Shown here: positions 1 to 8,104 of the stretch, piece by piece
Numbering within the stretch: the first letter of the stretch is position 1
Layout: each line of letters begins with the position of its first letter
NCBI RefSeq assembly: GCF_003333325.1
Contig: NZ_QOLC01000080.1
Span: 1-64,000 of the forward strand
Source: Candidatus Ulvibacter alkanivorans
GTDB lineage: Bacteria; Bacteroidota; Bacteroidia; Flavobacteriales; Flavobacteriaceae
Reading direction: 5' to 3'
DNA: 64,000 bases
Notes under the pieces: generated by a model
Told to the model about the DNA's origin: nothing
Database searches by the model: none
Seen by the model: only the letters and a program-made list of their open reading frames with translations
Program-made: the position numbers and the translations under genes

Positions 1-152
1 TGCAATTAAAAGTGATGTGTGGAACTGTTAAGAAATAAGGAATAATGCGAAATTAGAATTTTAAGGTTTTTGAAAGCGTTGTATCTTGTTATCGATTCTA
101 TCGAGTTGAAATTCAAGATTAGCATATTAACCGGAACTAATTTACGACAGCT

Positions 153-476
153 ATGTGGGAAGAAAATTTAAACCGTTACGATGCCATTGTTGCCCACTGC
201 ACAAGATTTGATCGCAAGGGAAAAACCATGCCTCATACTTCTGCCAATGGTCATATGTTCTCATTGCTTAACAAAGAGGGTGTCTTGGGCATCCGTTTCG
301 CTAAAGAAAAACAGCAAAGGTATATGGAAGCGTTTACGACTTCATATTTTAAATCGTATGGAGCCGCCATGAATGGATATATACAGATTCCCGATGCGTT
401 ATGGCTTGATACCGAGCTATTAATAAGACTATTGAACGAAAGTTACGATTACGTAATGTCACTTCCGAAGAAATAA
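153..476 (+). CDS. TfoX/Sxy N-terminal-domain protein
   Basis: 107 residues, the size of a free-standing TfoX N-terminal domain. The core GHMFSLL...GVLGIRFA (about residues 33-50) and the later YIQIPDALW strand (about 75-83) fit that family. In gamma-proteobacteria TfoX/Sxy controls competence genes, but the stand-alone domain in Bacteroidetes has no settled role, so no function is assigned. It is a single gene; the window starts only 152 bases upstream and the next gene has its own promoter-like box. ATG is used as start with no Shine-Dalgarno site, as usual for the phylum. A CTTCGGAA-type word lies at its 3' end (463-470). Confidence 0.7.
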   Translation: MWEENLNRYDAIVAHCTRFDRKGKTMPHTSANGHMFSLLNKEGVLGIRFAKEKQQRYMEAFTTSYFKSYGAAMNGYIQIPDALWLDTELLIRLLNESYDYVMSLPKK

Positions 477-561
477 TTAAAGATCTTTAATTTGGTTACA
501 TGCTGCATTATGAAGCATTGTAGATTAGTAAAACATTAAGAACATGCCATTAATTTTTTTG

Positions 562-569
562 TAACTTGA
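562..569 (+). promoter_or_regulatory. Candidate -7 box of the photolyase operon
   Basis: TAACTTGA is a near match to the Bacteroidetes -7 box TAnnTTTG. It lies about 60 bases before the preferred GTG start of the first photolyase-operon gene. No clear -33 TTG is seen. Confidence 0.35.
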
Positions 570-631
570 CTGTTGTAAAAGTCTGGAATTGCTATCCGGT
601 TTTTACTTCGGAAAAAAGAAAAATTAAACTT

Positions 632-910
632 GTGAACAAATTATCTCCTAGAGATCATGACCGTGTTATTGAAATGGCATGGGAAGATCGAACCCCTTTT
701 GAAGCAATTACATTTCAGTTTGGATTAAGCGAAGCAGATGTTATTGTGTTAATGCGAAATTCACTAAAACGTTCTTCATTTAACTTGTGGCGAAAACGTG
801 TAAACAGTGGAACGAGCAGAAAACATCTAAAGAAACGAGATCCCGATATGAATCGATTTAAAAGCAGTCGACAAAAACCAATCTCAAACAATAAAATATC
901 GAAACGATGA
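632..910 (+). CDS. DUF2805 / TIGR03643 family protein
   Basis: 92 residues with the family signature RVIEMAWEDRTPFEAI followed by FGLSEADVIVLMR and FNLWRKRV. It looks like a small helix-turn-helix-like basic protein; its biochemical role is unknown. I chose GTG at 632 because an earlier in-frame TTG (566) lies inside the presumed -7 box and would add residues not expected in the family. The stop overlaps the next ATG in an ATGA, so it is translationally coupled to the FAD-domain photolyase. Family members commonly sit beside photolyase/cryptochrome genes, which suggests a light- or UV-repair-related accessory role (inference). Confidence 0.8.
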   Translation: MNKLSPRDHDRVIEMAWEDRTPFEAITFQFGLSEADVIVLMRNSLKRSSFNLWRKRVNSGTSRKHLKKRDPDMNRFKSSRQKPISNNKISKR

Positions 911-2022
911 TCTTTCCAACTTCCATGGAAAGCATTACCGCGCGTATTGAGGCTATAGATCCTGAAAAATATGCAACATCCAGAAATTACAAAGACGGTG
1001 CACTAACCTATTTAAGTCCGTACATCTCCAGAGGTGTCATTAGTACTAGACATGTTTATCATCATCTTCTGGAAAGAGACCTTTCGTGGAACAAAATAGA
1101 AAAACTGGTTCAGGAGCTGGCTTGGCGTGACTATTGGCAGCAGGTATGGGTAGCCAAAGGCGACGAAATAAATTCAGACCTTAAATCGGTGCAGACTAAG
1201 GTTGTGCATCATTGTATTCCGAAAGCAATTACAGAGGCCAACACGGGAATTAAGGCCGTAGACTCAGGTATCGCCGGATTAATTAATACCGGATACATGC
1301 ACAACCATATGCGTATGTATGTTGCTTCAATCGCTTGTAATATAGGCAATTCGCATTGGTTTATGCCTGCACAATGGATGTATGGTTATCTACTTGATGG
1401 CGATTGGGCGAGTAATGCCTTGAGTTGGCAGTGGGTAGCGGGCTCGAACGCGAATAAGAAGTACATTGCGAATCAAGAGAATATTAACAAGTATTTTTAT
1501 TCTACACAACGAGGCACTTACTTAGATAGGTCGTATGAATCATTGGCTCAAATTCCTGTCCCGGATGAGCTAAAAGAAACTGCAGTGTTCCAACATAATA
1601 CGAGACTACCTGCAACTAAAGATCTTGCGATCGATTTAAACAAGAGCACCCTTATTTATACCTACTACAATATGGATCCTAAATGGCGTGCCAGTGAGGA
1701 TGCTAATCGAATTTTACATTTAGACACTGCGCTTTTTCAAAAGTATCCTGTTAGTGATGCTTGTATTGACTTTGTTCTACAGCTATCGAAGAATATAAAG
1801 GGAATCCAACTTTTTAAAGGCACTTTTAAGGAACTCGAGAAGCATATTGATTTGAACAACACTTACTATAAAGAACATCCCACGACAGAACATTATTCAG
1901 GAATAAAAGATCCCAGAGATTGGATGTTCCCTGTTAAAGGGTACTATTCATCCTTCTTTTCATCCTTCTTTAAATTTTGGAAAAAATGGAAGAAACATTC
2001 TAAACAAAAACGAATCCGATGA
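907..2022 (+). CDS. FAD-binding-domain photolyase/cryptochrome-like protein lacking the N-terminal antenna domain
   Basis: 371 residues. The FAD-binding helical domain begins almost at the N-terminus: LSPYISRGVIS (36-46), LAWRDYW (71-77), TGYMHNHMRM (128-137), DGDWASNALSWQW (164-176). The Asn that faces FAD N5 in photolyases corresponds to N170, and the WQW of the electron-transfer path is kept. The roughly 130-residue N-terminal antenna Rossmann domain of normal photolyases is absent. Instead a C-terminal region (about 245-315) reads like an alpha/beta fold (STLIYTYYNMDP... PVSDACIDFVLQLSKNIKGIQLFKGTF), ending in RDWMFPVKGYY and a basic tail. Coupled by ATGA overlaps to DUF2805 upstream and DUF2256 downstream. 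Likely flavoprotein of DNA repair or light sensing; substrate unknown. Confidence 0.85.
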   Translation: MIFPTSMESITARIEAIDPEKYATSRNYKDGALTYLSPYISRGVISTRHVYHHLLERDLSWNKIEKLVQELAWRDYWQQVWVAKGDEINSDLKSVQTKVVHHCIPKAITEANTGIKAVDSGIAGLINTGYMHNHMRMYVASIACNIGNSHWFMPAQWMYGYLLDGDWASNALSWQWVAGSNANKKYIANQENINKYFYSTQRGTYLDRSYESLAQIPVPDELKETAVFQHNTRLPATKDLAIDLNKSTLIYTYYNMDPKWRASEDANRILHLDTALFQKYPVSDACIDFVLQLSKNIKGIQLFKGTFKELEKHIDLNNTYYKEHPTTEHYSGIKDPRDWMFPVKGYYSSFFSSFFKFWKKWKKHSKQKRIR

Positions 2023-2183
2023 AACGAGCTTTTCTAAAGAAATATAGGGTACCCAAAAAGATATGCCCGGTTTGTGAACGCCCCTTTTCATGGCGAAAAA
2101 AGTGGGAAGCTAATTGGGGTGAGATCATTTATTGTAGTGAACGCTGTCGTCGTTCAAAAAAGAGTAGCACGCAAAAACTGTAA
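2019..2183 (+). CDS. DUF2256 zinc-ribbon-like small protein
   Basis: A 54-residue ORF starting in the ATGA overlap with the FAD-domain photolyase and ending 4 bases before the next photolyase start. It carries CPVC (residues 16-19), RPFSWRKKWEANW, and CSERC (39-43), the DUF2256 pattern of a four-cysteine metal-binding knuckle followed by a basic tail. DUF2256 genes are regularly found with cryptochrome/photolyase genes. Function is unknown; nucleic-acid or partner-protein binding is plausible from charge and size (inference). Any longer upstream version of the following gene would overlap this ORF in another frame. Confidence 0.85.
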   Translation: MKRAFLKKYRVPKKICPVCERPFSWRKKWEANWGEIIYCSERCRRSKKSSTQKL

Positions 2184-2187
2184 ATAT

Positions 2188-3675
2188 ATGGCCACCAAAG
2201 TAGGTATCTTATTTCCACATCAGCTTTTTGATACACATGCAATACTAAAAAATACAGATCGCATTTATTTGATCGAAGAATTTTTATTCTTTCGATTCTT
2301 TAATTTTCATAAATTAAAAATTGCGTTTCACCGTGCATCGATGCAAGCTTTCTATAAGCGTTTGAAAGAAAACAAAATAAAGGTCGAATATATTGAAAGC
2401 AATGATAAACGAAGTGATATTCGCGAATTTCTAAAATGGTTAGCACAAGAAAAAATTGCCGAACTTCATTATATAAACCCAACAGATACCTGGTTAGAAG
2501 AACGAATACAAAAAGGAACCAATGAATTGGATATTAAAACCAATGTATATGAAAATCCTTTATTCCTAAATGATCGATCACAGCTTAGAAAATTCTTTCG
2601 CCCGGATAAAAAATCTTTCTTTCAAACTACCTTCTATAAACAACAACGGAAACAGCGAAACATTCTATTAAATGCTTCAAAAGAACCGGAAGGTGGGAAA
2701 TGGAGCTATGATTCTGAGAACCGAAAAAAGTTTCCGAAGGACAAAACACCGCCGGCCATTCATTACCCTGAAGGAGATGAATATTGGACAAGTGCAGTAG
2801 CATATGTGAATACACACTTTGCTGATAATTTGGGGACACTAACCAATGAGTCGCAGTTTCCATATACTCCCAAACAGACCAGTGAATGGCTCGAACAGTT
2901 TTTATCGTATCGGTTTTACAAATTTGGAGACTATGAAGATGCCATTGTACCTAACTCTCTATTGCTACATCATAGCGGTCTAACTCCAATGCTAAACATA
3001 GGATTGATATCGCCGCAGACGGTTGTAGAAGAGGTCCTTTTATTTGCTTCGGAAAATGATATCCCTATAAATTCTACTGAAGGTTTTATTCGTCAAATTA
3101 TTGGGTGGAGAGAATTTATGCGTGGCATGTACGAATGCAAAGGCAGCTATGCGAGAACAAAAAATTTTTGGGGCTTTTCTCATAAACTTCCTAAAAACTT
3201 TTATGATGGCACAACAGGTATACTCCCGGTAGACCAAACGGTCAAAAAAGTGTTGAAACATGGGTATTGTCACCATATTGAAAGGCTTATGATCTTAGGA
3301 AATTTTATGCTGCTTTGCGAGATCAATCCCAAGGAAGTATATCGCTGGTTTATGGAGCTGTTTATTGACGCTTACGACTGGGTCATGGTTCCCAATGTAT
3401 ATGGTATGAGTCAGTTTGCAGACGGCGGTACCTTCGCAACTAAACCTTATATTAGCGGCTCCAATTATATTCGTAAAATGAGTAATTACGAACATGGAGA
3501 TTGGGAAACCATTTGGGATGGCTTGTTTTGGCGTTTTCTCGATACCCATCGCTCCTTCTTTCTCGAAAACCCACGCTTAGGGATGCTCGTAAGGAATTTT
3601 GACAAAATGGATCAAGAGACTCAAAAAAACCACATTCACACAGCCAATCAATTTTTGAAAACCATTCATACATAA
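2188..3675 (+). CDS. Cryptochrome/photolyase-related protein, FeS-BCP (PhrB-like) lineage without the Fe-S cysteines
   Basis: 495 residues from ATG 2188, four bases after the DUF2256 stop. The N-terminal photolyase-related Rossmann domain begins GILFPHQLF. The FAD domain shows IIGWREFMRGMY (about 302-313), HHIERLMILGNFMLL, DAYDWVMVPNVYGMSQFADGG and ATKPYISGSNYIRKMS. This is the PhrB-type (bacterial 6-4 photolyase) family. The places where PhrB-like enzymes carry cluster cysteines read FYDGTTGILPVD and MSNYEHGDWETIWDG here, without cysteine, so a [4Fe-4S] cluster is not expected. Probably (6-4) photoproduct repair or a related cryptochrome; last gene of the four-gene operon. Confidence 0.88.
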   Translation: MATKVGILFPHQLFDTHAILKNTDRIYLIEEFLFFRFFNFHKLKIAFHRASMQAFYKRLKENKIKVEYIESNDKRSDIREFLKWLAQEKIAELHYINPTDTWLEERIQKGTNELDIKTNVYENPLFLNDRSQLRKFFRPDKKSFFQTTFYKQQRKQRNILLNASKEPEGGKWSYDSENRKKFPKDKTPPAIHYPEGDEYWTSAVAYVNTHFADNLGTLTNESQFPYTPKQTSEWLEQFLSYRFYKFGDYEDAIVPNSLLLHHSGLTPMLNIGLISPQTVVEEVLLFASENDIPINSTEGFIRQIIGWREFMRGMYECKGSYARTKNFWGFSHKLPKNFYDGTTGILPVDQTVKKVLKHGYCHHIERLMILGNFMLLCEINPKEVYRWFMELFIDAYDWVMVPNVYGMSQFADGGTFATKPYISGSNYIRKMSNYEHGDWETIWDGLFWRFLDTHRSFFLENPRLGMLVRNFDKMDQETQKNHIHTANQFLKTIHT

Positions 3676-3706
3676 ATGATTCCTAACTCTACATTATTTG
3701 CTACAA

Positions 3707-3720
3707 AAGTGTTAACACTT
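3707..3720. promoter_or_regulatory. Perfect 14-base palindrome, candidate operator
   Basis: AAGTGTTAACACTT is a perfect palindrome in the gap between the photolyase operon and the dioxygenase lipoprotein. A related AAGTGT half-site with an ACTT partner occurs near 3761-3777, just before the dioxygenase promoter. This arrangement suits a dimeric repressor, but no regulator is identified. Confidence 0.35.
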
Positions 3721-3799
3721 AACGCAGCATAGTCTTAGCAATACGGCTTTTCAAATCGTAAAGTGTCACTAGTACTTAACCGGTTACGATTTTCCTTTG

Positions 3800-3807
3800 T
3801 ATCTTTA
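3800..3807 (+). promoter_or_regulatory. Candidate -7 box (TATCTTTA)
   Basis: TATCTTTA, one base from the TAnnTTTG consensus, 23 bases before the ATG of the dioxygenase-like lipoprotein gene. No clear -33 TTG is seen. Confidence 0.5.
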
Positions 3808-3830
3808 AGCTGATCAAGACTTTAAATGTT

Positions 3831-4463
3831 ATGAAACAGTTACTTCTTCTTTGCTTTTTCTCATTCTTGTTCATTGCATGTGGAGAAAAGACAAATACCC
3901 AAACATCGTTGGTTTTGGAAACAAATACCCAAACTAAAACAAATTGCGAATGGTGTGGGGCCATGGATGCACCTAAGAACCTGTCTTGGAAAACAACCAT
4001 CGCTTCTAAGTCAGAACCCGGAGAACGCATGGTACTAACCGGTACTATTTATCAACCTGATGGAAGTACACCGGCTTCCAACGTGCTTATCTATGCGTAC
4101 CATACCAACGCTGAAGGTATATATCCTAAGAAAGGAAATGAAACAGGCAACGGCAGTCGTCACGGCTATTTACGAGGTTGGATGCGCACCAACGATCAAG
4201 GCAACTACCAAATAAGCACGATTAGACCGGAGGCGTATCCTACGCGTAGTGAACCGGCACATGTGCACATGACCATTGCTTCAGACACGATTCGAGAATA
4301 TTGGATCGCCAGCACCTTATTTCAAGGGGATCCGCTAATCACTTCCGAAGAAAAAAATAGCGATCCAAGATCCGGAGGGTTACCGTACATTATTGAATTA
4401 ACTAAAGATGCCAACGGAGTATGGATAGGCAATCGAGATATTATTTTAAATCCAACCTATTAA
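3831..4463 (+). CDS. Intradiol ring-cleavage dioxygenase-like lipoprotein
   Basis: 210 residues. The lipoprotein signal ends at the lipobox around C17 (LFIAC), so the protein is anchored to a membrane outside the cytoplasm. The mature part has the intradiol dioxygenase fold. All four non-heme Fe(III) ligands are identifiable: Tyr in EGIY (Y98), Tyr in RPEAYP (Y136) and both His of PAHVHM (H144, H146). Real intradiol enzymes open catechol rings; the substrate of such exported lipoprotein forms in Bacteroidetes is unknown. A 30-base in-frame duplication lies in the linker after the lipobox. Possibly transcribed with the VOC and DinB genes downstream (gaps of 9 and 3 bases). Confidence 0.82.
   Translation: MKQLLLLCFFSFLFIACGEKTNTQTSLVLETNTQTKTNCEWCGAMDAPKNLSWKTTIASKSEPGERMVLTGTIYQPDGSTPASNVLIYAYHTNAEGIYPKKGNETGNGSRHGYLRGWMRTNDQGNYQISTIRPEAYPTRSEPAHVHMTIASDTIREYWIASTLFQGDPLITSEEKNSDPRSGGLPYIIELTKDANGVWIGNRDIILNPTY
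3891..3934 (+). repeat. 30-base-period direct repeat in the lipoprotein linker
   Basis: ACAAATACCCAAAC occurs at 3891-3904 and again at 3921-3934. Both copies are in frame and encode TNTQT twice in the flexible segment following the lipid-anchored cysteine. It looks like a short tandem duplication in a region under weak constraint. Confidence 0.7.
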
Positions 4464-4472
4464 AGAACATCT

Positions 4473-4844
4473 ATGAAATTAGGAGCCTTCTCAATTAGTT
4501 TAAACGTAAAAGACCTTAAAAAATCGAAAGCATTTTACGAATCCTTAGGATTTAAAGAATTTGCCGGAAGCCAAGAACACAAGTATTTGATCATGAAAAA
4601 TGAAGACGCGCTTATTGGGCTATTTCAAGGCATGTTCGAAAATAATATTATTACCTTCAATCCCGGCTGGGATGCAAATGCAAAGCCACTTCAAGAGTTC
4701 GATGACGTGCGGCATATCCAAAAACAGCTAAGGTCCGACGGAATTTCTTTAGAATCGGAAGTTGATGAAGCTACCTCAGGTCCCGGTAGTTTAGTGGTGC
4801 TAGATCCTGATGGTAATGCCATACTTATAGATCAACATGTTTAA
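4473..4844 (+). CDS. VOC (glyoxalase/bleomycin resistance) family protein
   Basis: 123 residues, one vicinal-oxygen-chelate module pair: SISLNVKDLKKSKAFYESLGF at the N-terminus and GPGSLVVLDPDGNAILID at the C-terminus, with the usual DPDGN turn. VOC proteins are metal-dependent lyases, dioxygenases or binding proteins, and the substrate cannot be read from sequence. It starts 9 bases after the dioxygenase-like gene and ends 3 bases before the DinB gene, so the three are probably one transcript. Confidence 0.85.
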   Translation: MKLGAFSISLNVKDLKKSKAFYESLGFKEFAGSQEHKYLIMKNEDALIGLFQGMFENNIITFNPGWDANAKPLQEFDDVRHIQKQLRSDGISLESEVDEATSGPGSLVVLDPDGNAILIDQHV

Positions 4845-4847
4845 GCC

Positions 4848-5315
4848 ATGAAGCATACGGAACAACTAGCGAAACATGTACACGATATGTACTTTGGAGG
4901 AAATTGGACCGATGTAAATATAAGAGATACACTCGCCGATGTAAATTGGAAGGAAGCTACGACACAAATTAAAGATCTCAATAGCATTGCTACCTTGACG
5001 TACCATATTCATTATTATTTGAGAGAAGTTATTAAAGTACTGGAAGGACAACCTTTAACGGCCAAGGATAAATTTAGTTTTGAGCATCCGCTAATTTCTT
5101 CTGAAGCAGATTGGCAACAATTTCTACAAACCACATATACCACTGCAGAAAATTTCGTAAAAAGCATGAAACGCCTAGATGATGCGTTACTCCATACAAC
5201 ATTTATAGATAAAAAGTACGGTAGCTATTACGGAAACTTGCTAGGAATAATTGAGCATAGCCATTATCATCTTGGACAACTTGTGCTCATTAAAAAGTTG
5301 TTGCGACAATCCTAG
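4848..5315 (+). CDS. DinB-like / DUF1572 family protein
   Basis: 155 residues, predicted four-helix bundle of the DinB/YfiT type. Histidines in TLTYHIHYYLREV (about residue 53) and IIEHSHYHLGQLVLIKK (about 135-141) sit where the metal-binding triad of this superfamily lies. Members include thiol-dependent transferases and many uncharacterised proteins, so function is open. It is the last gene of the short plus-strand run and converges on the minus-strand lipoprotein 15 bases away; no terminator hairpin is obvious between them. Confidence 0.78.
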   Translation: MKHTEQLAKHVHDMYFGGNWTDVNIRDTLADVNWKEATTQIKDLNSIATLTYHIHYYLREVIKVLEGQPLTAKDKFSFEHPLISSEADWQQFLQTTYTTAENFVKSMKRLDDALLHTTFIDKKYGSYYGNLLGIIEHSHYHLGQLVLIKKLLRQS

Positions 5316-5330
5316 TTCGCTGTGCTTTGG

Positions 5331-6152
5331 TTATTCAATTTCCGGCATTTCAACAATTACTGCCGATTCCGGTTTTTTAAAGACCGAATCTTCTAATGTA
5401 GTTTCGGTAACGGTGATTTTCTTAAACCGCAGATCATTGCGTTCATCGGTGGGTTTGCCGTCTTCTACATTGTACCAAGTTAATTTTTTGGGAAGTAAGA
5501 GTCCATTTACCTCGGTCCACTCGTCGTATTTAATAAAATGCCAATCGTCTACCGTAGCATCCTTTCCGAAGGTAACTGTATACCCCAACCACTCCATCTG
5601 GTTGGTATCCGGATGAAAATATAGAATATATTCGTCCTTTGGCGAATCACCTACGCCGGCTTCATACGAAACTTTCACACCTTTATAGTTTGTACCATCG
5701 AGCTCGGTGAGTGGCATTATTTCATATTGTATGCCGTCATCTCCTAAAACGAAGGGCATGGCGTAAAAGTAAAACATCAAATTATGATAAAATCGAGCGT
5801 TCCCTTTATACGACCCGGGATCGTTCTCTAACAACCAAACGTCATCGCCGTTAAAGCCAATGCTCCAATCTTTTGTTTCAATTTTCGATCTTCGGTCATG
5901 TAATGAGATTGTATGTGTTTCATTTCCATTCTTTCCATCCATTTCAAAGCACAGGTTATGCATCTTATTCCATTGGGCCATGGTACCATGCGCTTCGAAA
6001 ACAGCCTGCATGGGAGCCGGGTAGTCAGCTGTTTCTTTCATCGCTACCGAAGTTTCCATCTCGGTTTCGTTCATATCTACTTTCTCCTCTGTAGCGTTTT
6101 TGCACGATACAAATAGTAAGGCACAAACAAATAGTATAGACAAATTTTTCAT
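5331..6152 (-). CDS. Lipoprotein, DUF6503-like (LolA/LppX-like fold suspected)
   Basis: 273 residues with a lipoprotein signal ending at the lipobox cysteine C17 (LFVSCK), then an acidic linker rich in Glu, Thr and Met. The globular part has a run of beta-strand-like segments (HTISLHDRRSKIETKDWSIGF..., EYILYFHPDTNQMEWLGYTV..., GLLLPKKLTWYN) resembling the half-barrel of outer-membrane-lipoprotein sorting proteins. I infer an envelope lipoprotein; ligand and partner are unknown. It follows the type A T9SS gene on the same strand, but a strong terminator lies between them. Confidence 0.65.
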   Translation of the reverse strand: MKNLSILFVCALLFVSCKNATEEKVDMNETEMETSVAMKETADYPAPMQAVFEAHGTMAQWNKMHNLCFEMDGKNGNETHTISLHDRRSKIETKDWSIGFNGDDVWLLENDPGSYKGNARFYHNLMFYFYAMPFVLGDDGIQYEIMPLTELDGTNYKGVKVSYEAGVGDSPKDEYILYFHPDTNQMEWLGYTVTFGKDATVDDWHFIKYDEWTEVNGLLLPKKLTWYNVEDGKPTDERNDLRFKKITVTETTLEDSVFKKPESAVIVEMPEIE

Positions 6153-6184
6153 GGGTTGGTTTTAGTGTTTACGTAAAAATAAAA

Positions 6185-6211
6185 AAAGCTCTCGGTTTTG
6201 TCGAGAGCTTT
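6185..6211 (-). terminator. Intrinsic terminator of the type A T9SS gene
   Basis: A perfect 10-base stem AAAGCTCTCG / CGAGAGCTTT with a 7-base loop. On the minus strand it is followed by a T-run, and it stands 24 bases after the stop of the T9SS gene. Confidence 0.85.
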
Positions 6212-6234
6212 CACAAAACCTTAATAATCAACTG

Positions 6235-8034
6235 TTAATTCTTTAGAAGTTTTTTAGTGATCGTATTTTCTTCGGAAACAATGCGAATAAGGTATATCCC
6301 GGCCGAAATGTTTTCTACGGAAAAGGTACAACGCCCTTGAATAGGCTTCAACATCTCTGAAGCCAGCTGTTTTCCGGACAATGTATAGATTGTGATGGTT
6401 ACTTCTGAAGCAAGATAAGACGATTGAATGGTGATCGATTCCGAAGTCGGATTCGGGAACAGTGCCAAATCGGCCAATACATTTTCTTCAACTGAAAGAA
6501 ATACCTCAGCATCTAAAAAGTCTGGAATTCCGTTGCCGTTGGTATCATCATCTAAAGGCGAACCATTATTATTATAGTCTTCCATTTCTGTAAGCGTAAG
6601 GTCGCCGTCATCGTCACTGTCCAGGTAATTCTCTATGGTGTCACCATCGGTGTCTATAAAGATACGAAGACCTGTGGCTCCAAAACCGGCTCCTATAGCG
6701 GTGATCTCATCGATAGTTGGGACACTGTCGCCGTCATCGTCATCGTCTAAATAGTTTGGTATCTCATCGAGATCGGTGTCGTCATCTTCCAAATTACCGT
6801 TGTTATTAAAGTCTTCATTTACATCGGGCACTCCATCGTTGTCACTATCTAATGCCACCCCATCGGTTTCTATCGTAAAAGATGCCACTTCAAAACAATC
6901 ATTCCCTAAACGGGATAATCGTACAAATATAGGTTGTGGATTCGATGCGTTTTCATGCATGGTGGGATCGGTGATTGGTGCATTGTTCGTGATGGCATTG
7001 GCTTCGGTTTCAAAATACACCACTTCAAAATCGGCCGGGTCTTGACCATTTAATACCACCGCATCATTTACGGTAAGATCGAAAAGTGCCAATCCGTCGC
7101 CATCGCCTTCATCGATAAAAATGTCGTCTGGTTGAGCAATGGTAAGCCCTTGCTGTACTTCCAGGTCGAATGAAATTCCATTAGCTATATAGCAGCCGGT
7201 ATTTACATCTTGGATCCCAACATAGATGGTTTGAGGATTCGAAATGTTTTGAAAACTATCGGCATTGGCAATCGGATTAACATTCATCGTCGCATCCACT
7301 TGTGTTAAGAAGAAAGACACATCAAACTCTGTGGGGTCTTGGCTGCCAAGAATCGCCTGAAGTTGAACCGTAAGATCGAAAGTCGCAAAACCATCGAACG
7401 GCAATTCGCAAATTAACAAGGGATCGAGGGAATTGGGGCTTATCGGCAACGGATTGACTATCAGCTCCAACTCTACTATTTCAAAGCACCCATTAGAAGG
7501 ATATTCGGCTCTCGCATAAACGATTTGAAATTCTGCAACTACATTTTGATAGGGACTCGCCAAAGGAAAAACTCCAGCTAGCGCATCTGTCAAGGTTTCG
7601 TGATACGACACAACTATTTCCGGATCACCATTAGCGATCTCTGCATCTTTGGAGGTAAGGTCGAATGTTGCGAAACCATCATTATCATCATCACAAACTT
7701 CGAGTGGTGATGGGGTGGTAGGTACCGGCAGCACATTAAAATTCACGTCGATCGAATCGGTGCAGGTCAATGCACCTTCTGTGATCTCAACACTATAGGT
7801 TCCATCTTGTATTACTAATAAGGTATTACTGGTCTCCCCTGGAATTAAGGTTCCGTTAAAGAACCATTGAAAACTATCGGCCGGATCAACAGGTTCGGCT
7901 ACTAACGTTATGGTATCTCCTTCGCAGCTTTCTATATCGGGCCCAAGATCGACGGTACAGTCGAAGTTGTTTCCCATTATAGTGAAAGTAAATACAAAGT
8001 TTAGTACTAGTAAAAGGCGTAATTTTAAATTCAT
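6235..8034 (-). CDS. Secreted T9SS type A surface protein with FDLT repeats and Ca-binding type 3-like repeats
   Basis: 599 residues. An N-terminal signal peptide (to about residue 22) is followed by an Ig-like segment, then three roughly 90-residue repeats, each opening with D/E-G-x-A-x-FDLT and closing with NPQTIYV/IFVR and a Cys-Phe-Glu element. An Asp/Asn-rich stretch (DSDNDGVPD, NYLDDDDDGD, DDDGDLTLTE) follows, resembling thrombospondin type 3 calcium repeats. The C-terminus (about 525-599: LFPNPTSESITIQ ... GIYLIRI) is a T9SS type A sorting domain, so the protein is exported and held at or released from the cell surface. The role is probably adhesive or structural; ligand unknown. Single gene with its own terminator. 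Confidence 0.88.
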   Translation of the reverse strand: MNLKLRLLLVLNFVFTFTIMGNNFDCTVDLGPDIESCEGDTITLVAEPVDPADSFQWFFNGTLIPGETSNTLLVIQDGTYSVEITEGALTCTDSIDVNFNVLPVPTTPSPLEVCDDDNDGFATFDLTSKDAEIANGDPEIVVSYHETLTDALAGVFPLASPYQNVVAEFQIVYARAEYPSNGCFEIVELELIVNPLPISPNSLDPLLICELPFDGFATFDLTVQLQAILGSQDPTEFDVSFFLTQVDATMNVNPIANADSFQNISNPQTIYVGIQDVNTGCYIANGISFDLEVQQGLTIAQPDDIFIDEGDGDGLALFDLTVNDAVVLNGQDPADFEVVYFETEANAITNNAPITDPTMHENASNPQPIFVRLSRLGNDCFEVASFTIETDGVALDSDNDGVPDVNEDFNNNGNLEDDDTDLDEIPNYLDDDDDGDSVPTIDEITAIGAGFGATGLRIFIDTDGDTIENYLDSDDDGDLTLTEMEDYNNNGSPLDDDTNGNGIPDFLDAEVFLSVEENVLADLALFPNPTSESITIQSSYLASEVTITIYTLSGKQLASEMLKPIQGRCTFSVENISAGIYLIRIVSEENTITKKLLKN

Positions 8035-8104
8035 TCGAAACTATTTTTTTGCAAGATAGTAAAACGAATGTTCACTTCGTATTTCGAGTGAAACAACAAA
8101 AAAG

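Noticed and set aside
566..631. Longer DUF2805 protein starting at TTG 566
   Set aside because: The TTG lies within the presumed -7 box, and the extra 22 residues do not look like the family.
2074..2187. N-terminal extension of the PhrB-type photolyase by 38 residues
   Set aside because: It overlaps the DUF2256 gene in another frame and lacks family similarity; the ATG at 2188 begins the expected first strand.
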